64,000 bases of DNA from NCBI RefSeq assembly GCF_024198215.1, contig NZ_JAKCFA010000010.1, positions 248,001 through 312,000 on the forward strand. The letters run 5' to 3'. A program made the translations under genes and the position numbers. Source of the DNA: Myxococcus qinghaiensis. GTDB taxonomy: Bacteria > Myxococcota > Myxococcia > Myxococcales > Myxococcaceae. The notes beneath the pieces are model-generated. The model saw only the letters and a list, made by a program, of their open reading frames with translations, was not told where the DNA came from and made no database searches. Of the stretch, positions 26,185-34,077 are shown piece by piece; position 1 is the stretch's first letter, and every line of letters begins with the position of its first letter.

Positions 26185-26961
26185 CTATGGGGTGGGCGAG
26201 ACGGGCTGGGTGAGGGTGAAGCCCGCCCCGGCGGGGTCCGTCACCACGCAGAAGCGGCCATAGGGTGAGTCCATGGGCCCCACGTGCACATGGCCGCCCA
26301 GCTTCCTGACTTGCTCCGCCGAGGCGTCCGTGTTCGTGACGACGAAGTAGTTCATCCAGTGGGGCGGGAGGTCCTTGGGCCAGTGCTCGTTCATCTGGAG
26401 CACTCCGGCCACGGGCTCACCGCCCTGGTGCAGCGTCCAGTAGTCCATGGCCGTCTCCAGCTTCCGGGCCTCGAGCCCGAAGAGGGCGGCATAGAAGTCC
26501 TTCGCGCGGACACCGTCGCGGGTGTTCACCTCGTGCCAGGCCATGGAGCCGGGCTCACGAACCACCTGGGCGCCCTGGTGTTCGCCGGATTGCCAGAGGT
26601 TGAAGCGCGCGCCGGTGGGGTCCACGATGGACGCGAACGTCCCCTGGCCCGAGGCGCTCGTGGGCGGCACCACCAGCTTGCCCCCCAGCTCCACCGCGCG
26701 GGCCGCCAGGGACTGGGTGTCGGCGGCCTCGAAGGCCAGCTCCCAGTAGGCACGGCCGGGAATGGCGGGGTCTTTCAAGCTCATGCCCGCGACCTTGCGG
26801 CCGCCGAGCTGGCACATCGTGTAGTAGCGGGCTTCCTCCGGGCCGACGAGGAACTCCCAGCCGAAGAGCGCGCCGTAGAAGCGCCGCGCGCCTTCCAGGT
26901 CGGGCGTGCTCAGGTCTACCCAGGCCGGAGTTCCCGCCGCATGGCTGTCGACCGAAGGCAT
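26185..26961 (-). CDS. Two-domain VOC family protein (CFP32-like)
   Basis: 258 residues with two tandem glyoxalase-fold domains. First: WVDLSTPDLEGARRFYGALFGWEF ... AGMSLKDPAIPGRAYWELAFEAADTQSL. Second: SMAWHEVNTRDGVRAKDFYAALFGLEARKLE ... VAGVLQMNEHWPKDLPPHWMNYFVVTNTDAS, ending GRFCVVTDPAGAGFTL. This is the architecture of mycobacterial CFP32 and related proteins, for which no reaction is established. ATG 26961 is used. It is a single gene with hairpins on both sides. Confidence 0.88.
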   Translation of the reverse strand: MPSVDSHAAGTPAWVDLSTPDLEGARRFYGALFGWEFLVGPEEARYYTMCQLGGRKVAGMSLKDPAIPGRAYWELAFEAADTQSLAARAVELGGKLVVPPTSASGQGTFASIVDPTGARFNLWQSGEHQGAQVVREPGSMAWHEVNTRDGVRAKDFYAALFGLEARKLETAMDYWTLHQGGEPVAGVLQMNEHWPKDLPPHWMNYFVVTNTDASAEQVRKLGGHVHVGPMDSPYGRFCVVTDPAGAGFTLTQPVSPTP

Positions 26962-26986
26962 CGTGTCATCCTCTCTGTTGGGGTGT

Positions 26987-27010
26987 GCCCCGGCACCAGG
27001 TCGCCGGGGC
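26987..27010 (-). terminator. Hairpin after the oxidoreductase gene
   Basis: Perfect 8-bp stem GCCCCGGC / GCCGGGGC with an 8-base loop, 61 bases past the stop at 27072 and upstream of the VOC gene. Confidence 0.5.
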
Positions 27011-27071
27011 TCCCGAGGCTAGCCATTCATCGCGTTCGGGGAAGGAGCTTCTTCGCCACGGACGCGGTGTG

Positions 27072-28088
27072 TCACGCGGGCTCGGAGTCGTTCGCCACGG
27101 GGACCCGCTGCCCCTCCGTGTCGGAGCGGAGCGCCGCCGCGATGACCTCCTGCACCGTGGCGCCGTCGTCCACGGTGGCGAGTCCGTCGCGGGGCGCACC
27201 GCGCAGCAGGCCGAGGAACCGGCGCGCGCCTTCCTCGTGCGCTCGGGCCCAGGGCTCGGGCTCACCGGGGCGGGGCTCGACGCCGGGGGCCACGTCCTTC
27301 CAGGCGCCGTGCTCGAAGGCGCGCACGGGAGAGATGCACCAGCCTTCGCGCGAGGGTACGTAGCCACCGGAGAAGCCCGCTTCCCAGTCGCTGCCGAGGA
27401 GCGTCCAGCCGCCATGAATGCCCGGCTCCGGACAGGCGACGTGCGTGAGCACCAGCACTGCGCCGGAGGAGAGCCCCACGTGCAGCGCGGCGGTGTGCAC
27501 GGGGCGGCCGGAGAGCGTGGCCTGCACCCAGACCGGGGACTGTCCCGTCAGCCACAGGGCGGCGTCGATGACGTGGGAGAGGCCGCCCCAGTCGCCGGAC
27601 TCGCCCGTGCGAGGCGCGCCTGGGAGCTCGTCGCCGACGGGCATGAAGCCGTTGCGGAGCGTGAGGACCAGGTGGCGCACGGCGCGACCTTCGAGCCAGT
27701 GCTTCAGGGCGCGCAGGGGCGGCAGCATGCGATAGGGGAAGTTGACGGCGCTGGGCGTCGAGGCCTCGCGGGCGCGGCGGGCCAGCAGGCGCGCGTCCTC
27801 GACGGTGCGAGCCAGGGGCTTCTCGCACAGCACCGGGCGATGGGCGTCCAAGGCGGCGAGCACGTGCTTGGTGTGCACCGCGTCCGGGCTGGCGACGACC
27901 ACCGCGTCCACGGCGGCGCACAGGTGGCTCACGTCCGTGGTGGCCAGGGGAATGTGCTCGTGCTCGGCGACGGCGCGGGTGGCCACGAGGTCGCGTCCGC
28001 ACAGGGCCGCGATGTCCGCGCCCGCCGCGCGGAAGGCTCCCACGTGCATGCGCCCCCACTTCGTCCCGATGATTCCGATGCGCGTCAT
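27072..28088 (-). CDS. Gfo/Idh/MocA-family oxidoreductase
   Basis: 338-residue NAD(P)-dependent dehydrogenase of the Gfo/Idh/MocA group, which acts on sugars, inositols and related polyols. The N-terminal Rossmann strand reads MTRIGIIGTKWGRMHVGAF, with a loosened G-x-G-x-x-G. VDAVVVASPDAVHTKHVLAAL and the EKP signature (VLCEKPLART) with its catalytic Lys are present. The C-terminal substrate domain has GDWGGLSHVIDAALWLTG, where His is in the usual H-x-x-D position. ATG 28088 starts the fold directly; a longer frame from 28166 adds a non-conserved leader. No sugar genes flank it, so the substrate is open. Confidence 0.87.
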   Translation of the reverse strand: MTRIGIIGTKWGRMHVGAFRAAGADIAALCGRDLVATRAVAEHEHIPLATTDVSHLCAAVDAVVVASPDAVHTKHVLAALDAHRPVLCEKPLARTVEDARLLARRAREASTPSAVNFPYRMLPPLRALKHWLEGRAVRHLVLTLRNGFMPVGDELPGAPRTGESGDWGGLSHVIDAALWLTGQSPVWVQATLSGRPVHTAALHVGLSSGAVLVLTHVACPEPGIHGGWTLLGSDWEAGFSGGYVPSREGWCISPVRAFEHGAWKDVAPGVEPRPGEPEPWARAHEEGARRFLGLLRGAPRDGLATVDDGATVQEVIAAALRSDTEGQRVPVANDSEPA

Positions 28089-28420
28089 GGCGGCACAGCC
28101 TGCCAGAGACGGCGGGCCCGGCGTGCATCCGCGTCCATATGGGACATTCAATCGCTTCGGGCACAACCCTCACGGGCTTCATCCCGCCTCGACGTGAAGC
28201 CCGGGATGTGACGACGGTCATGGCGTGCGGGCACGTACGTGGTGAGCACGCCGAAGGTCACTCCGACCCCATCGGGCCGGGCTCTCATGAGGGGCGTCCG
28301 CGCAGTGGAGCTTTCGAGGAGATGGCGTGCGCGGCGTGCATCCGCCTTCGCCCGGGACATGCGATGCTGTGCGCGCCACCCGGCCCTCACGTCCGGACGT
28401 GCCCGAGACGAGGCCCCTTG
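28089..28420. other. Divergent intergenic region with overlapping hairpin arms
   Basis: 332 bases between the divergent oxidoreductase and YjdF-like genes. Arms CGGGCTTCA (28173-28181) and TGAAGCCCG (28195-28203) form a 9-bp stem. An overlapping pair ATCCCG (28181-28186) / CGGGAT (28202-28207) would compete with it. No convincing promoter hexamers or small gene are seen; the rest is featureless to me. Confidence 0.5.
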
Positions 28421-29137
28421 ATGCAGCCCGCGGTTCCACTGTCCTCGACGCCCTCCACCGACCTTGTCGCTCCGTACTTCGCCCCCGTGCGCGGCACGCG
28501 CGAGGAGGCTCGGCTGCCGTTGATTCTCGCGGCGGTGCTGGCGCCCATCCTCGTCGCCACGCTGTTCCTCAGCCCCGCGGGTAAGCTCAACTGGCTCTTG
28601 GAAGTGGGGCCCGGGCTCGTCGGCATGGCCGTGCTGGCCGCCACCTTCCGTCGCTTCCCCATGTCGCGCTGGGTCTACGTCTGCGTCTTCCTGCACGTGC
28701 TCGTGCTGACGTACGGCGGCTACTACACCTATGCGCTCACGCCCCTGGGCGACTGGGCACGGGACACCTTCCACCTGTCGCGCAACCCCTACGACAGGCT
28801 CGGCCACTTCGTGCAGGGCTTCTTCCCCGCGTTCATCATCCGCGAGGTGCTCCTGCGCTCCACGCCCCTGCGGCGCGGCGGCTGGCTGAACTTCCTCACC
28901 GGCTCCGTGGCGCTGGCCATCAGCGCCTTCTACGAGCTGCTGGAGTGGTGGGCCGCGCTCGCGCTGGACCCCGCGGGCGGTGACGCGTTCCTCGGCACCC
29001 AGGGCGACATCTGGGACGCCCAGTGGGACATGTTCCTCGCCCTCTGCGGCGCCATCATCGCCATGGCCGTCTTCGGCCGCGCCCACCTGCGGAGCGTGGA
29101 GCGACTGGTGACACGCGCGAAGCTCACATCCACTTGA
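28421..29137 (+). CDS. YjdF/DUF2238 family integral membrane protein
   Basis: 238-residue polytopic inner-membrane protein with about six hydrophobic segments. Family marks are WVYVCVFLHVLVLTYGGYYTYALTPLG, the NPYDRLGHFVQGFFPAFIIREVLLR motif (Asp-Arg-x-x-His), SAFYELLEWWAAL and GDIWDAQWDMFLALCGA. The conserved polar residues inside membrane segments hint at an enzyme or transporter, but the family has no assigned activity. ATG 28421 is used. The 3' end overlaps the converging gene by 14 bases, so the pair cannot both be extended. Confidence 0.88.
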   Translation: MQPAVPLSSTPSTDLVAPYFAPVRGTREEARLPLILAAVLAPILVATLFLSPAGKLNWLLEVGPGLVGMAVLAATFRRFPMSRWVYVCVFLHVLVLTYGGYYTYALTPLGDWARDTFHLSRNPYDRLGHFVQGFFPAFIIREVLLRSTPLRRGGWLNFLTGSVALAISAFYELLEWWAALALDPAGGDAFLGTQGDIWDAQWDMFLALCGAIIAMAVFGRAHLRSVERLVTRAKLTST

Positions 29138-29621
29138 GCGAGTAGCGCCGGACCGTGTGCTTGGGCGTCATCTTCGCCTCCGTCACAATCTTCCCGAAGC
29201 CCATCAGGAAGCCCCGGAAGGTGCCCAACAGCAGCGGGGCCGGCAGGCGCGAGCCGCTCTCCAGCTCCGCCGCCAGCGGCATGAAGGCCACGGTGCGCGT
29301 GGTGTCCGTCGCGGGCAGGTCCTTCACCAGCGCGCGCAGCACCGCGTCGAAGTCGCCGAACACCTTCTCCACCGAGTCGAACCCCCGCGCCCGCGCCAGC
29401 GGCAGCGTGCGCATCGCCGAGCGCTGGGCGATGGCCTCCACTGCCCGGTCTCCCAGCGCCACGTGCAGCTCCGCCGTCATGCGCACGTAGTCCTCCCACG
29501 CGTACCACGTGTCTTCACGCATGCTGTTGATGGTGCGCTGGTGCGCCGGAAAGCGCGAAGACGCCGCCGTCATCGCGCCGAGAATGGCCTTGAACCAGGC
29601 GCCCTGGATTTCGCCGGACAT
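29124..29621 (-). CDS. Conserved hypothetical protein, probably myxobacteria-restricted
   Basis: 165-residue soluble, mostly helical protein that I do not recognise. It begins MSGEIQGAWFKAILGAMTAA with GGGGGCACC 4 bases upstream, so ATG 29621 is preferred over a longer frame to 29774. A central LGDRAVEAIAQRSAMRTLPLARARGF and the basic end TPKHTVRRYSLKWM are the most characteristic stretches. The size and the helix-then-sheet pattern recall several small myxobacterial families of unknown role, but I cannot place it in one. It lies downstream of a sensor-kinase gene on the same strand, separated by a perfect 18-base palindrome. Confidence 0.7.
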   Translation of the reverse strand: MSGEIQGAWFKAILGAMTAASSRFPAHQRTINSMREDTWYAWEDYVRMTAELHVALGDRAVEAIAQRSAMRTLPLARARGFDSVEKVFGDFDAVLRALVKDLPATDTTRTVAFMPLAAELESGSRLPAPLLLGTFRGFLMGFGKIVTEAKMTPKHTVRRYSLKWM

Positions 29622-29703
29622 GAGGTGCCCCCCTGACTGGAGAGCACTCCACCCGCGTGGCCCTCCGCGAACCAGGGGGGAGTCCCCACGGGCGTGCACG
29701 GCA

Positions 29704-29721
29704 CGACGCTCGCGAGCGTCG
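29704..29721. promoter_or_regulatory. Perfect 18-base palindrome
   Basis: CGACGCTCGCGAGCGTCG reads the same on both strands. It sits 82 bases before the 29621 gene start and 68 bases after the kinase stop, in the 168-base gap between them. It can fold as a 7-bp hairpin with a 4-base loop (terminator) or act as a dimer-binding operator. Confidence 0.5.
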
Positions 29722-29789
29722 AGGACAGGGCTTCCGTCTCCCGGTGGATGCTCCGCGCGTATTGCGCAGGACACCCACCTGGAGCAGCG

Positions 29790-31178
29790 CTACGCGGGCA
29801 GCCGCACCTGCACCCGCGTGTGCCCCGGCTCGGAGAGCACGCGCACGTCGCCGCCGTGCCGCTCGACGATGCGCCGGCTGATGTCCAACCCCAGCCCCGC
29901 CGCGTTCGGCTTCGTGCTGAAGAAGGGCTCGAAGATGCGCGGCATCAAGTCCCTGGGAATCCCAGGCCCGTCGTCCGCGACCTCCGCCACCACCTGCCCG
30001 GCCTCCGTCCAGGTGCGCAGCTTCAGCGTCCCGCCGCGCTCACCCAGCGCCTCCAGCGCGTTCAGCACCAGCTGCGTCCAGACCTCGTCCAGCGCGGCAC
30101 CCTCCGCGCGCAGCTTCGGTGCCTCCCGCTCGAACTGCCGCTCCACGGTGACGTGGCCGCCCTCCAGGCGGTGGCGCAGCGCGACCAGCGCGTTCTCCAG
30201 GCCGTCGTGCACGTCGACCTCCGTGGCGGGCCTCCGGTCGATGAAGCTGTACGCCTTCACTCCCTCGACGAGCGAGGAGACGCGGGCGCTGCCGCGCTCG
30301 ACCTCCGCCAGCAGCACGTCGCCGCTCACCGCGGCCACCAGCCAGGAGAGCGTGTCCCGCAGCAGCGCCTCGCCCACCCGGCGCGCCACCGAGTCCAGCC
30401 AGTCCACGTCCAGCCCGGAGGCCACCAGCGCGGGCGCGACGTCCCACGCGTCCGACATGCCGCGAAGCTCCAGCCACGTGCCCACCTCCTCCTCGCGCCG
30501 CGTCCGCGCGAGCGGCTCCAGCGCGGGAGTGGCCCGGCCCCGGTCGGCGGCCTCCCGAGGCAGCGCGAGCAACGCGCCACGCTGCGCCGAGGACAGGCCG
30601 TGCTGTCCCAGCGCCATGGCCCGCGCGGACACCAGCCGCAGCGTGTCGCGCAGCCGCATCGCGCTCCGGTTCGCCGCCGTCGCCGGGTTGCCCAGCTCCG
30701 GCGCCAGCCCCGCCACCATCTGCCCCGGCGTCGCCGGCCCGGGCTGCTGCGTGGACACCACCTCCTGCGGCTGGGTGCGCTGGGCGGCGACCTCCATCAG
30801 CCCCCGTCCCAACGAGGGAGCCAGTCGCAGCAGCTCCCAGAAGGCGGCGGGCTCCAGCCGCAGCAGGCGCACCTCCGTCTGCGCGTGGCCGGTGGTGGGG
30901 TAGGGGGAGTTCAGGAAGAGGATCAGCTCGCCGAAGATGTCGCCCGCCTCCAGCGCGCCCGTGGGCGCATCCTGGTCTCCCACGCGGCGGGACCACACCG
31001 TGCGCCCTTCGAGGATGACGGACAGGCCGTCGGCGGGGTCTCCCTGCGCGGCGACCCGGGTCCCGGCGGCGAAGTGAAGCTGGCGCCCGTGACTGGCCAC
31101 CCAGTGGAGCTGCTCGTCGCCCAGCCGGGAAAACAACGGTACCCGGCGCAGCGCTGTGACGATGTCCTCGCTTCCCAT
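29790..31178 (-). CDS. Cyclic-nucleotide-domain sensor kinase lacking the phospho-accepting His
   Basis: 462 residues. An N-terminal cNMP-binding-like domain (about 10-125; LFSRLGDEQLHWVASHG, DGLSVILEGRTVW, GDIFGELILFL) precedes a degenerate H box, VAGLAPELGNPATAA, in which Pro160 (codon at 30699-30701) replaces the His of the GLAHELNNP motif found in its two neighbours. About 150 helical residues then separate it from a complete HATPase domain (LVLNALEAL, DDGPGIP, FFSTKPNAAGLGLDISRRI). It should bind ATP but cannot autophosphorylate at the usual site. It may work as a heterodimer partner of, or a regulator for, the intact paralogue encoded divergently at 31462. Start ATG 31178. Confidence 0.87.
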   Translation of the reverse strand: MGSEDIVTALRRVPLFSRLGDEQLHWVASHGRQLHFAAGTRVAAQGDPADGLSVILEGRTVWSRRVGDQDAPTGALEAGDIFGELILFLNSPYPTTGHAQTEVRLLRLEPAAFWELLRLAPSLGRGLMEVAAQRTQPQEVVSTQQPGPATPGQMVAGLAPELGNPATAANRSAMRLRDTLRLVSARAMALGQHGLSSAQRGALLALPREAADRGRATPALEPLARTRREEEVGTWLELRGMSDAWDVAPALVASGLDVDWLDSVARRVGEALLRDTLSWLVAAVSGDVLLAEVERGSARVSSLVEGVKAYSFIDRRPATEVDVHDGLENALVALRHRLEGGHVTVERQFEREAPKLRAEGAALDEVWTQLVLNALEALGERGGTLKLRTWTEAGQVVAEVADDGPGIPRDLMPRIFEPFFSTKPNAAGLGLDISRRIVERHGGDVRVLSEPGHTRVQVRLPA

Positions 31179-31316
31179 GTCCCTTCGGATGCTGCCTGGG
31201 TCCGAGGAAGGGTGTCCATCTCAGGTTGACCCCATGGACCCGGAATCGACATGGACTCTGGGATGCAAGGACTGTAGGCGCCCGGCGCCTTCGGACCCGT
31301 GGGGTGGCTTTTTCGC

Positions 31317-31344
31317 GACAGGGAGCAGGCAGCCTGCGCCTGTC
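31317..31344. promoter_or_regulatory. Imperfect dyad in the divergent kinase promoter region
   Basis: Outer arms GACAGG / CCTGTC and inner arms GCAGG / CCTGC around a CAG centre, with a small internal mismatch. It lies in the 283-base gap between the two divergent cNMP-domain kinases and could be a shared operator. Confidence 0.3.
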
Positions 31345-31461
31345 CGCCCGGCTCCCGGTCGCCGCATGTCCGGCAGGGTGGCGGACGACGGAGCGCGCGC
31401 GCAAGCGGGAGTCGCCCGTGGGACGCAATGTTGGGGGAACCCTTGCTGGAAGGAACTCCGC

Positions 31462-33024
31462 ATGGAGCCGCATGCCGCTCCCCCTCCACGCACGGAGGCC
31501 CAGGACCTGTCGCCCATCGGCCCTCCGCCCGCATCGGCGCGAGCGGGAGAGGAGGACCCGGCGGCTGTCTTCCTGGCGGACCTGCGCACCGTCTCCCTCT
31601 TCACCGACGTGGACGCCGAGGAGGCAGAGCGGCTGCGCGGCGAATCCTCGTACCTGGAACTCCAGCCCCAGGAGTGGCTGGGCCGCGAGGGAGAGCCCGC
31701 CGCCTTCTTCCTCATCCTGGAGGGAGAGCTGCGCATCACCCGGACGATTGGCGGCGTGGAGATGCTGGTCTCCGTGTTCCGCGGCGGCGAGTTCTTCGGA
31801 GAGGTGCCGCTGCTGCTCGGCCAGCGCTTCCTCGCCAGCAGCCGCGCCATGTCGCGCTGCCGCCTGGTGCGGCTCAGCCACCAGGCCTTCTGGCGGATGC
31901 TCGCGGAGTGTCCCACCGCGAACCGGGAGATTCTCCGGACGATGGCCGAGCGCATGAAGACGCTCCAGTCCATCTCGCTCCAGCAGGAGAAGCTGGCGTC
32001 GCTCGGAACGCTGGCGGCGGGGCTGGCCCATGAGCTGAACAACCCCGCTTCGGCGGTGATGCGCGGCGTGCGCGAATTGGGAGAGCGGCTGGGTGAGCTG
32101 CCCTCGCTGGCGCTGTCCCTGGACTGCCGCACGCTGTCCGAGCCCCAGGTGCGGGCGTTGGAGTCTCGCGCCACGCTGGAGCCCGTCAGCCGCAGTCCCC
32201 TGGACCGCGGCGACGCGGAGGACGCGCTGGCCCGGTGGCTGGGCGCGCGTGGCGTGGAGGACGCGTGGGTGCTGGCGCCGGAGCTGGTGGAGGCGGGCCT
32301 GTCGCTCGAGCGACTGGAGCGGGAGCTGGAGCCGCTGGAGGGCGAGGTGCTGAGGGGCACGCTGCGCTGGGTGGCCGCGACGCGTGGAATCTCGGTGTTG
32401 CTCGACGAGGTGGGGCAGGCAGGGGGACGCATCGCCGCGCTGGTGAACGCGGCCCGGGCGTACACGTACCTGGATGAAGCGCCGCTGCAGCGCGTGGACG
32501 TACATGACGGCCTGGAGAGCACCCTGGCCGTGCTGGCGCATCGGCTGCGCGGGGTGCAGGTGGAGCGGGACTACGACAGGAGCCTGCCGCCCATCACCGC
32601 CTATGGCACCGAGCTGAACCAGGTGTGGACCAGCCTCATCGAGAACGCGGCCGACGCCATCAAACAGAACGGCGGGGGAACGCTGACGCTGCGCACGCGC
32701 GGCGACGGGGACCACGTGGTGGTGGAGGTGGTGGACGACGGGCCCGGCATCCCCGAGGAAATCCTGCCCCGCGTCTTCGACCCGTTCTTCACCACCAAGG
32801 GCGTGGGTGAGGGCACGGGTTTGGGGCTGAGCATCACCCACCGCGTCGTGTCCCTCCTGCACCGGGGAGAAGTGGTCGTCACCTCGCGGCCCGGCGAGAC
32901 GCGCTTTCGCGTCCGACTGCCCCTGGAACTCGACGGGGCCTTCATCCCCGAGCCCGCGCGACCGCGTATGTCCGAGTCCACGCCACGACAGCCCCCGGAG
33001 GTGGAGGCGCTGCGCGGCGCGTAG
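31462..33024 (+). CDS. Cyclic-nucleotide-domain sensor histidine kinase
   Basis: 520-residue soluble kinase. A Pro-rich leader is followed by a cNMP-binding-type domain (about 40-165; LFTDVDAEEAERLRG, AAFFLILEGELRITR, GGEFFGEVPLLLG), which in this family may sense redox or a nucleotide. The H box is QEKLASLGTLAAGLAHELNNPASA with His190. An extra helical stretch of about 150 residues (ARGVEDAWVLAPELVEAGLSLERL) comes before the ATPase domain (LIENAADAI, DDGPGIPEEIL, FFTTKGVGEGTGLGLSI). ATG 31462 has AAGGA upstream; the frame to 31156 is not conserved. It is divergent from a His-less paralogue and converges, 3 bases apart, on a third kinase. Confidence 0.9.
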   Translation: MEPHAAPPPRTEAQDLSPIGPPPASARAGEEDPAAVFLADLRTVSLFTDVDAEEAERLRGESSYLELQPQEWLGREGEPAAFFLILEGELRITRTIGGVEMLVSVFRGGEFFGEVPLLLGQRFLASSRAMSRCRLVRLSHQAFWRMLAECPTANREILRTMAERMKTLQSISLQQEKLASLGTLAAGLAHELNNPASAVMRGVRELGERLGELPSLALSLDCRTLSEPQVRALESRATLEPVSRSPLDRGDAEDALARWLGARGVEDAWVLAPELVEAGLSLERLERELEPLEGEVLRGTLRWVAATRGISVLLDEVGQAGGRIAALVNAARAYTYLDEAPLQRVDVHDGLESTLAVLAHRLRGVQVERDYDRSLPPITAYGTELNQVWTSLIENAADAIKQNGGGTLTLRTRGDGDHVVVEVVDDGPGIPEEILPRVFDPFFTTKGVGEGTGLGLSITHRVVSLLHRGEVVVTSRPGETRFRVRLPLELDGAFIPEPARPRMSESTPRQPPEVEALRGA

Positions 33025-33027
33025 CTC

Positions 33028-34077
33028 CTACGCCGACGGGGGCGCGTCCAGCGGCAGCCTCACCTGGAAGGCCGTGCGCCCGGGCTTCGACTCCACGCGC
33101 ACGTCGCCGTGATGCCGGTCCACGACGACGCGGCGGGTGATGTCCAGGCCGAGTCCGGTGCCATGCCCCATGGGCTTGGTGGTGAAGAAGGGCTCCCAGA
33201 TGCGCGGCAGCAAATCGGGCGGGACGCCAGGCCCGTCGTCCACCACCTCCACGAGCAGGAAGCCGCCGTCCTTCGCGGTGCGCACGGTGAGGTGGCCCTT
33301 GCCGCCCATGGCGTCGATGGCGTTGTCGACGAGGTTGGTCCACACGTGGTTCAGCATGCCGGGCAGGGCCTGGACGCGCGGCAGCTCGCGGTCGTACTCG
33401 CGCTTCACCTCGACGCCGTGCTTCAGCTTGTAGTTGAGCAGCAGCAGCGTGTTCTCCAGGCCCTCGTGCACGTCCACGGGCTCGGGCTGCTCCTTGCCCG
33501 CGTGGGTGTAGGACTTCACCGCGCCGGCCAGCTCCGACAGGCGTGTGGTGCTCTGCTTCACCTCCGCGAGCAGCGCGCGCGTGCGCACCAGCGCCTCCAG
33601 CCACGCGAGCGAGTCCGGCAGCGCGTCCGCGGGGAGCGCCTGGGCAAGCGCCTCCAGCTTCTCCTGGCCGATGGCCGCGTCCAGCAGCGTGGGGGCCAAA
33701 TCCCACGCGTTCACCACGCCGCGCGCATCCATCCACGTCGCGAGCGCGTCCTCCGCGTCACCGCGCGTCAGCGGGTCCATGTCCCGGGTGGCGCCCCGGC
33801 CCTGGCTCTGTCGGCAGGTGCGCAGGAGCAGCAGGCGCTGGGCCTCCGTCAGCTTCCAGCGCTCCAGCGCCAGCGACAGGTCCTCCTGCGCGTCCATGGC
33901 GAGGGTGAGCTGCTCGGTGGCGCGGCGGCCCGCGGAGGCGGGGTTGTTCATCTCGTGTGCGAGCCCCGCCGCATGACGCCCGAGCGCGGCCAGCTTCTCC
34001 TGGCGCAGCAGCGTGCCTTCCAGACATCGCAGCCGCTCCTGCGGCTCCTTCACGTCCGCCGACACGTCACACCTCAC
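33028..34077 (-). CDS. Sensor histidine kinase of the same family, without input domain
   Basis: 349 residues: a short N-terminal helix (LEGTLLRQEKLAALG), the H box AAGLAHEMNNPASA with His41, the same roughly 150-residue helical insert (DARGVVNAWDLAPTLLDAA), and a full HATPase domain (LVDNAIDAM, DDGPGVPPDLL, FFTTKPMGHGTGLGLDITRR). It has no sensor of its own. GTG 34077 overlaps the end of the receiver/oxidoreductase gene by 11 bases, so the two are translated from one message and probably form a signalling pair: the oxidoreductase domain could serve as sensor and the receiver as phosphate acceptor. Confidence 0.88.
   Translation of the reverse strand: MRCDVSADVKEPQERLRCLEGTLLRQEKLAALGRHAAGLAHEMNNPASAGRRATEQLTLAMDAQEDLSLALERWKLTEAQRLLLLRTCRQSQGRGATRDMDPLTRGDAEDALATWMDARGVVNAWDLAPTLLDAAIGQEKLEALAQALPADALPDSLAWLEALVRTRALLAEVKQSTTRLSELAGAVKSYTHAGKEQPEPVDVHEGLENTLLLLNYKLKHGVEVKREYDRELPRVQALPGMLNHVWTNLVDNAIDAMGGKGHLTVRTAKDGGFLLVEVVDDGPGVPPDLLPRIWEPFFTTKPMGHGTGLGLDITRRVVVDRHHGDVRVESKPGRTAFQVRLPLDAPPSA

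Noticed and set aside
30040..32862. Minus-strand open frame of 940 codons across the divergent kinase genes
   Set aside because: It covers a coding strand, an antisense strand and the intergenic gap in one frame; no domain is found, while the kinase frames show full ATPase boxes.
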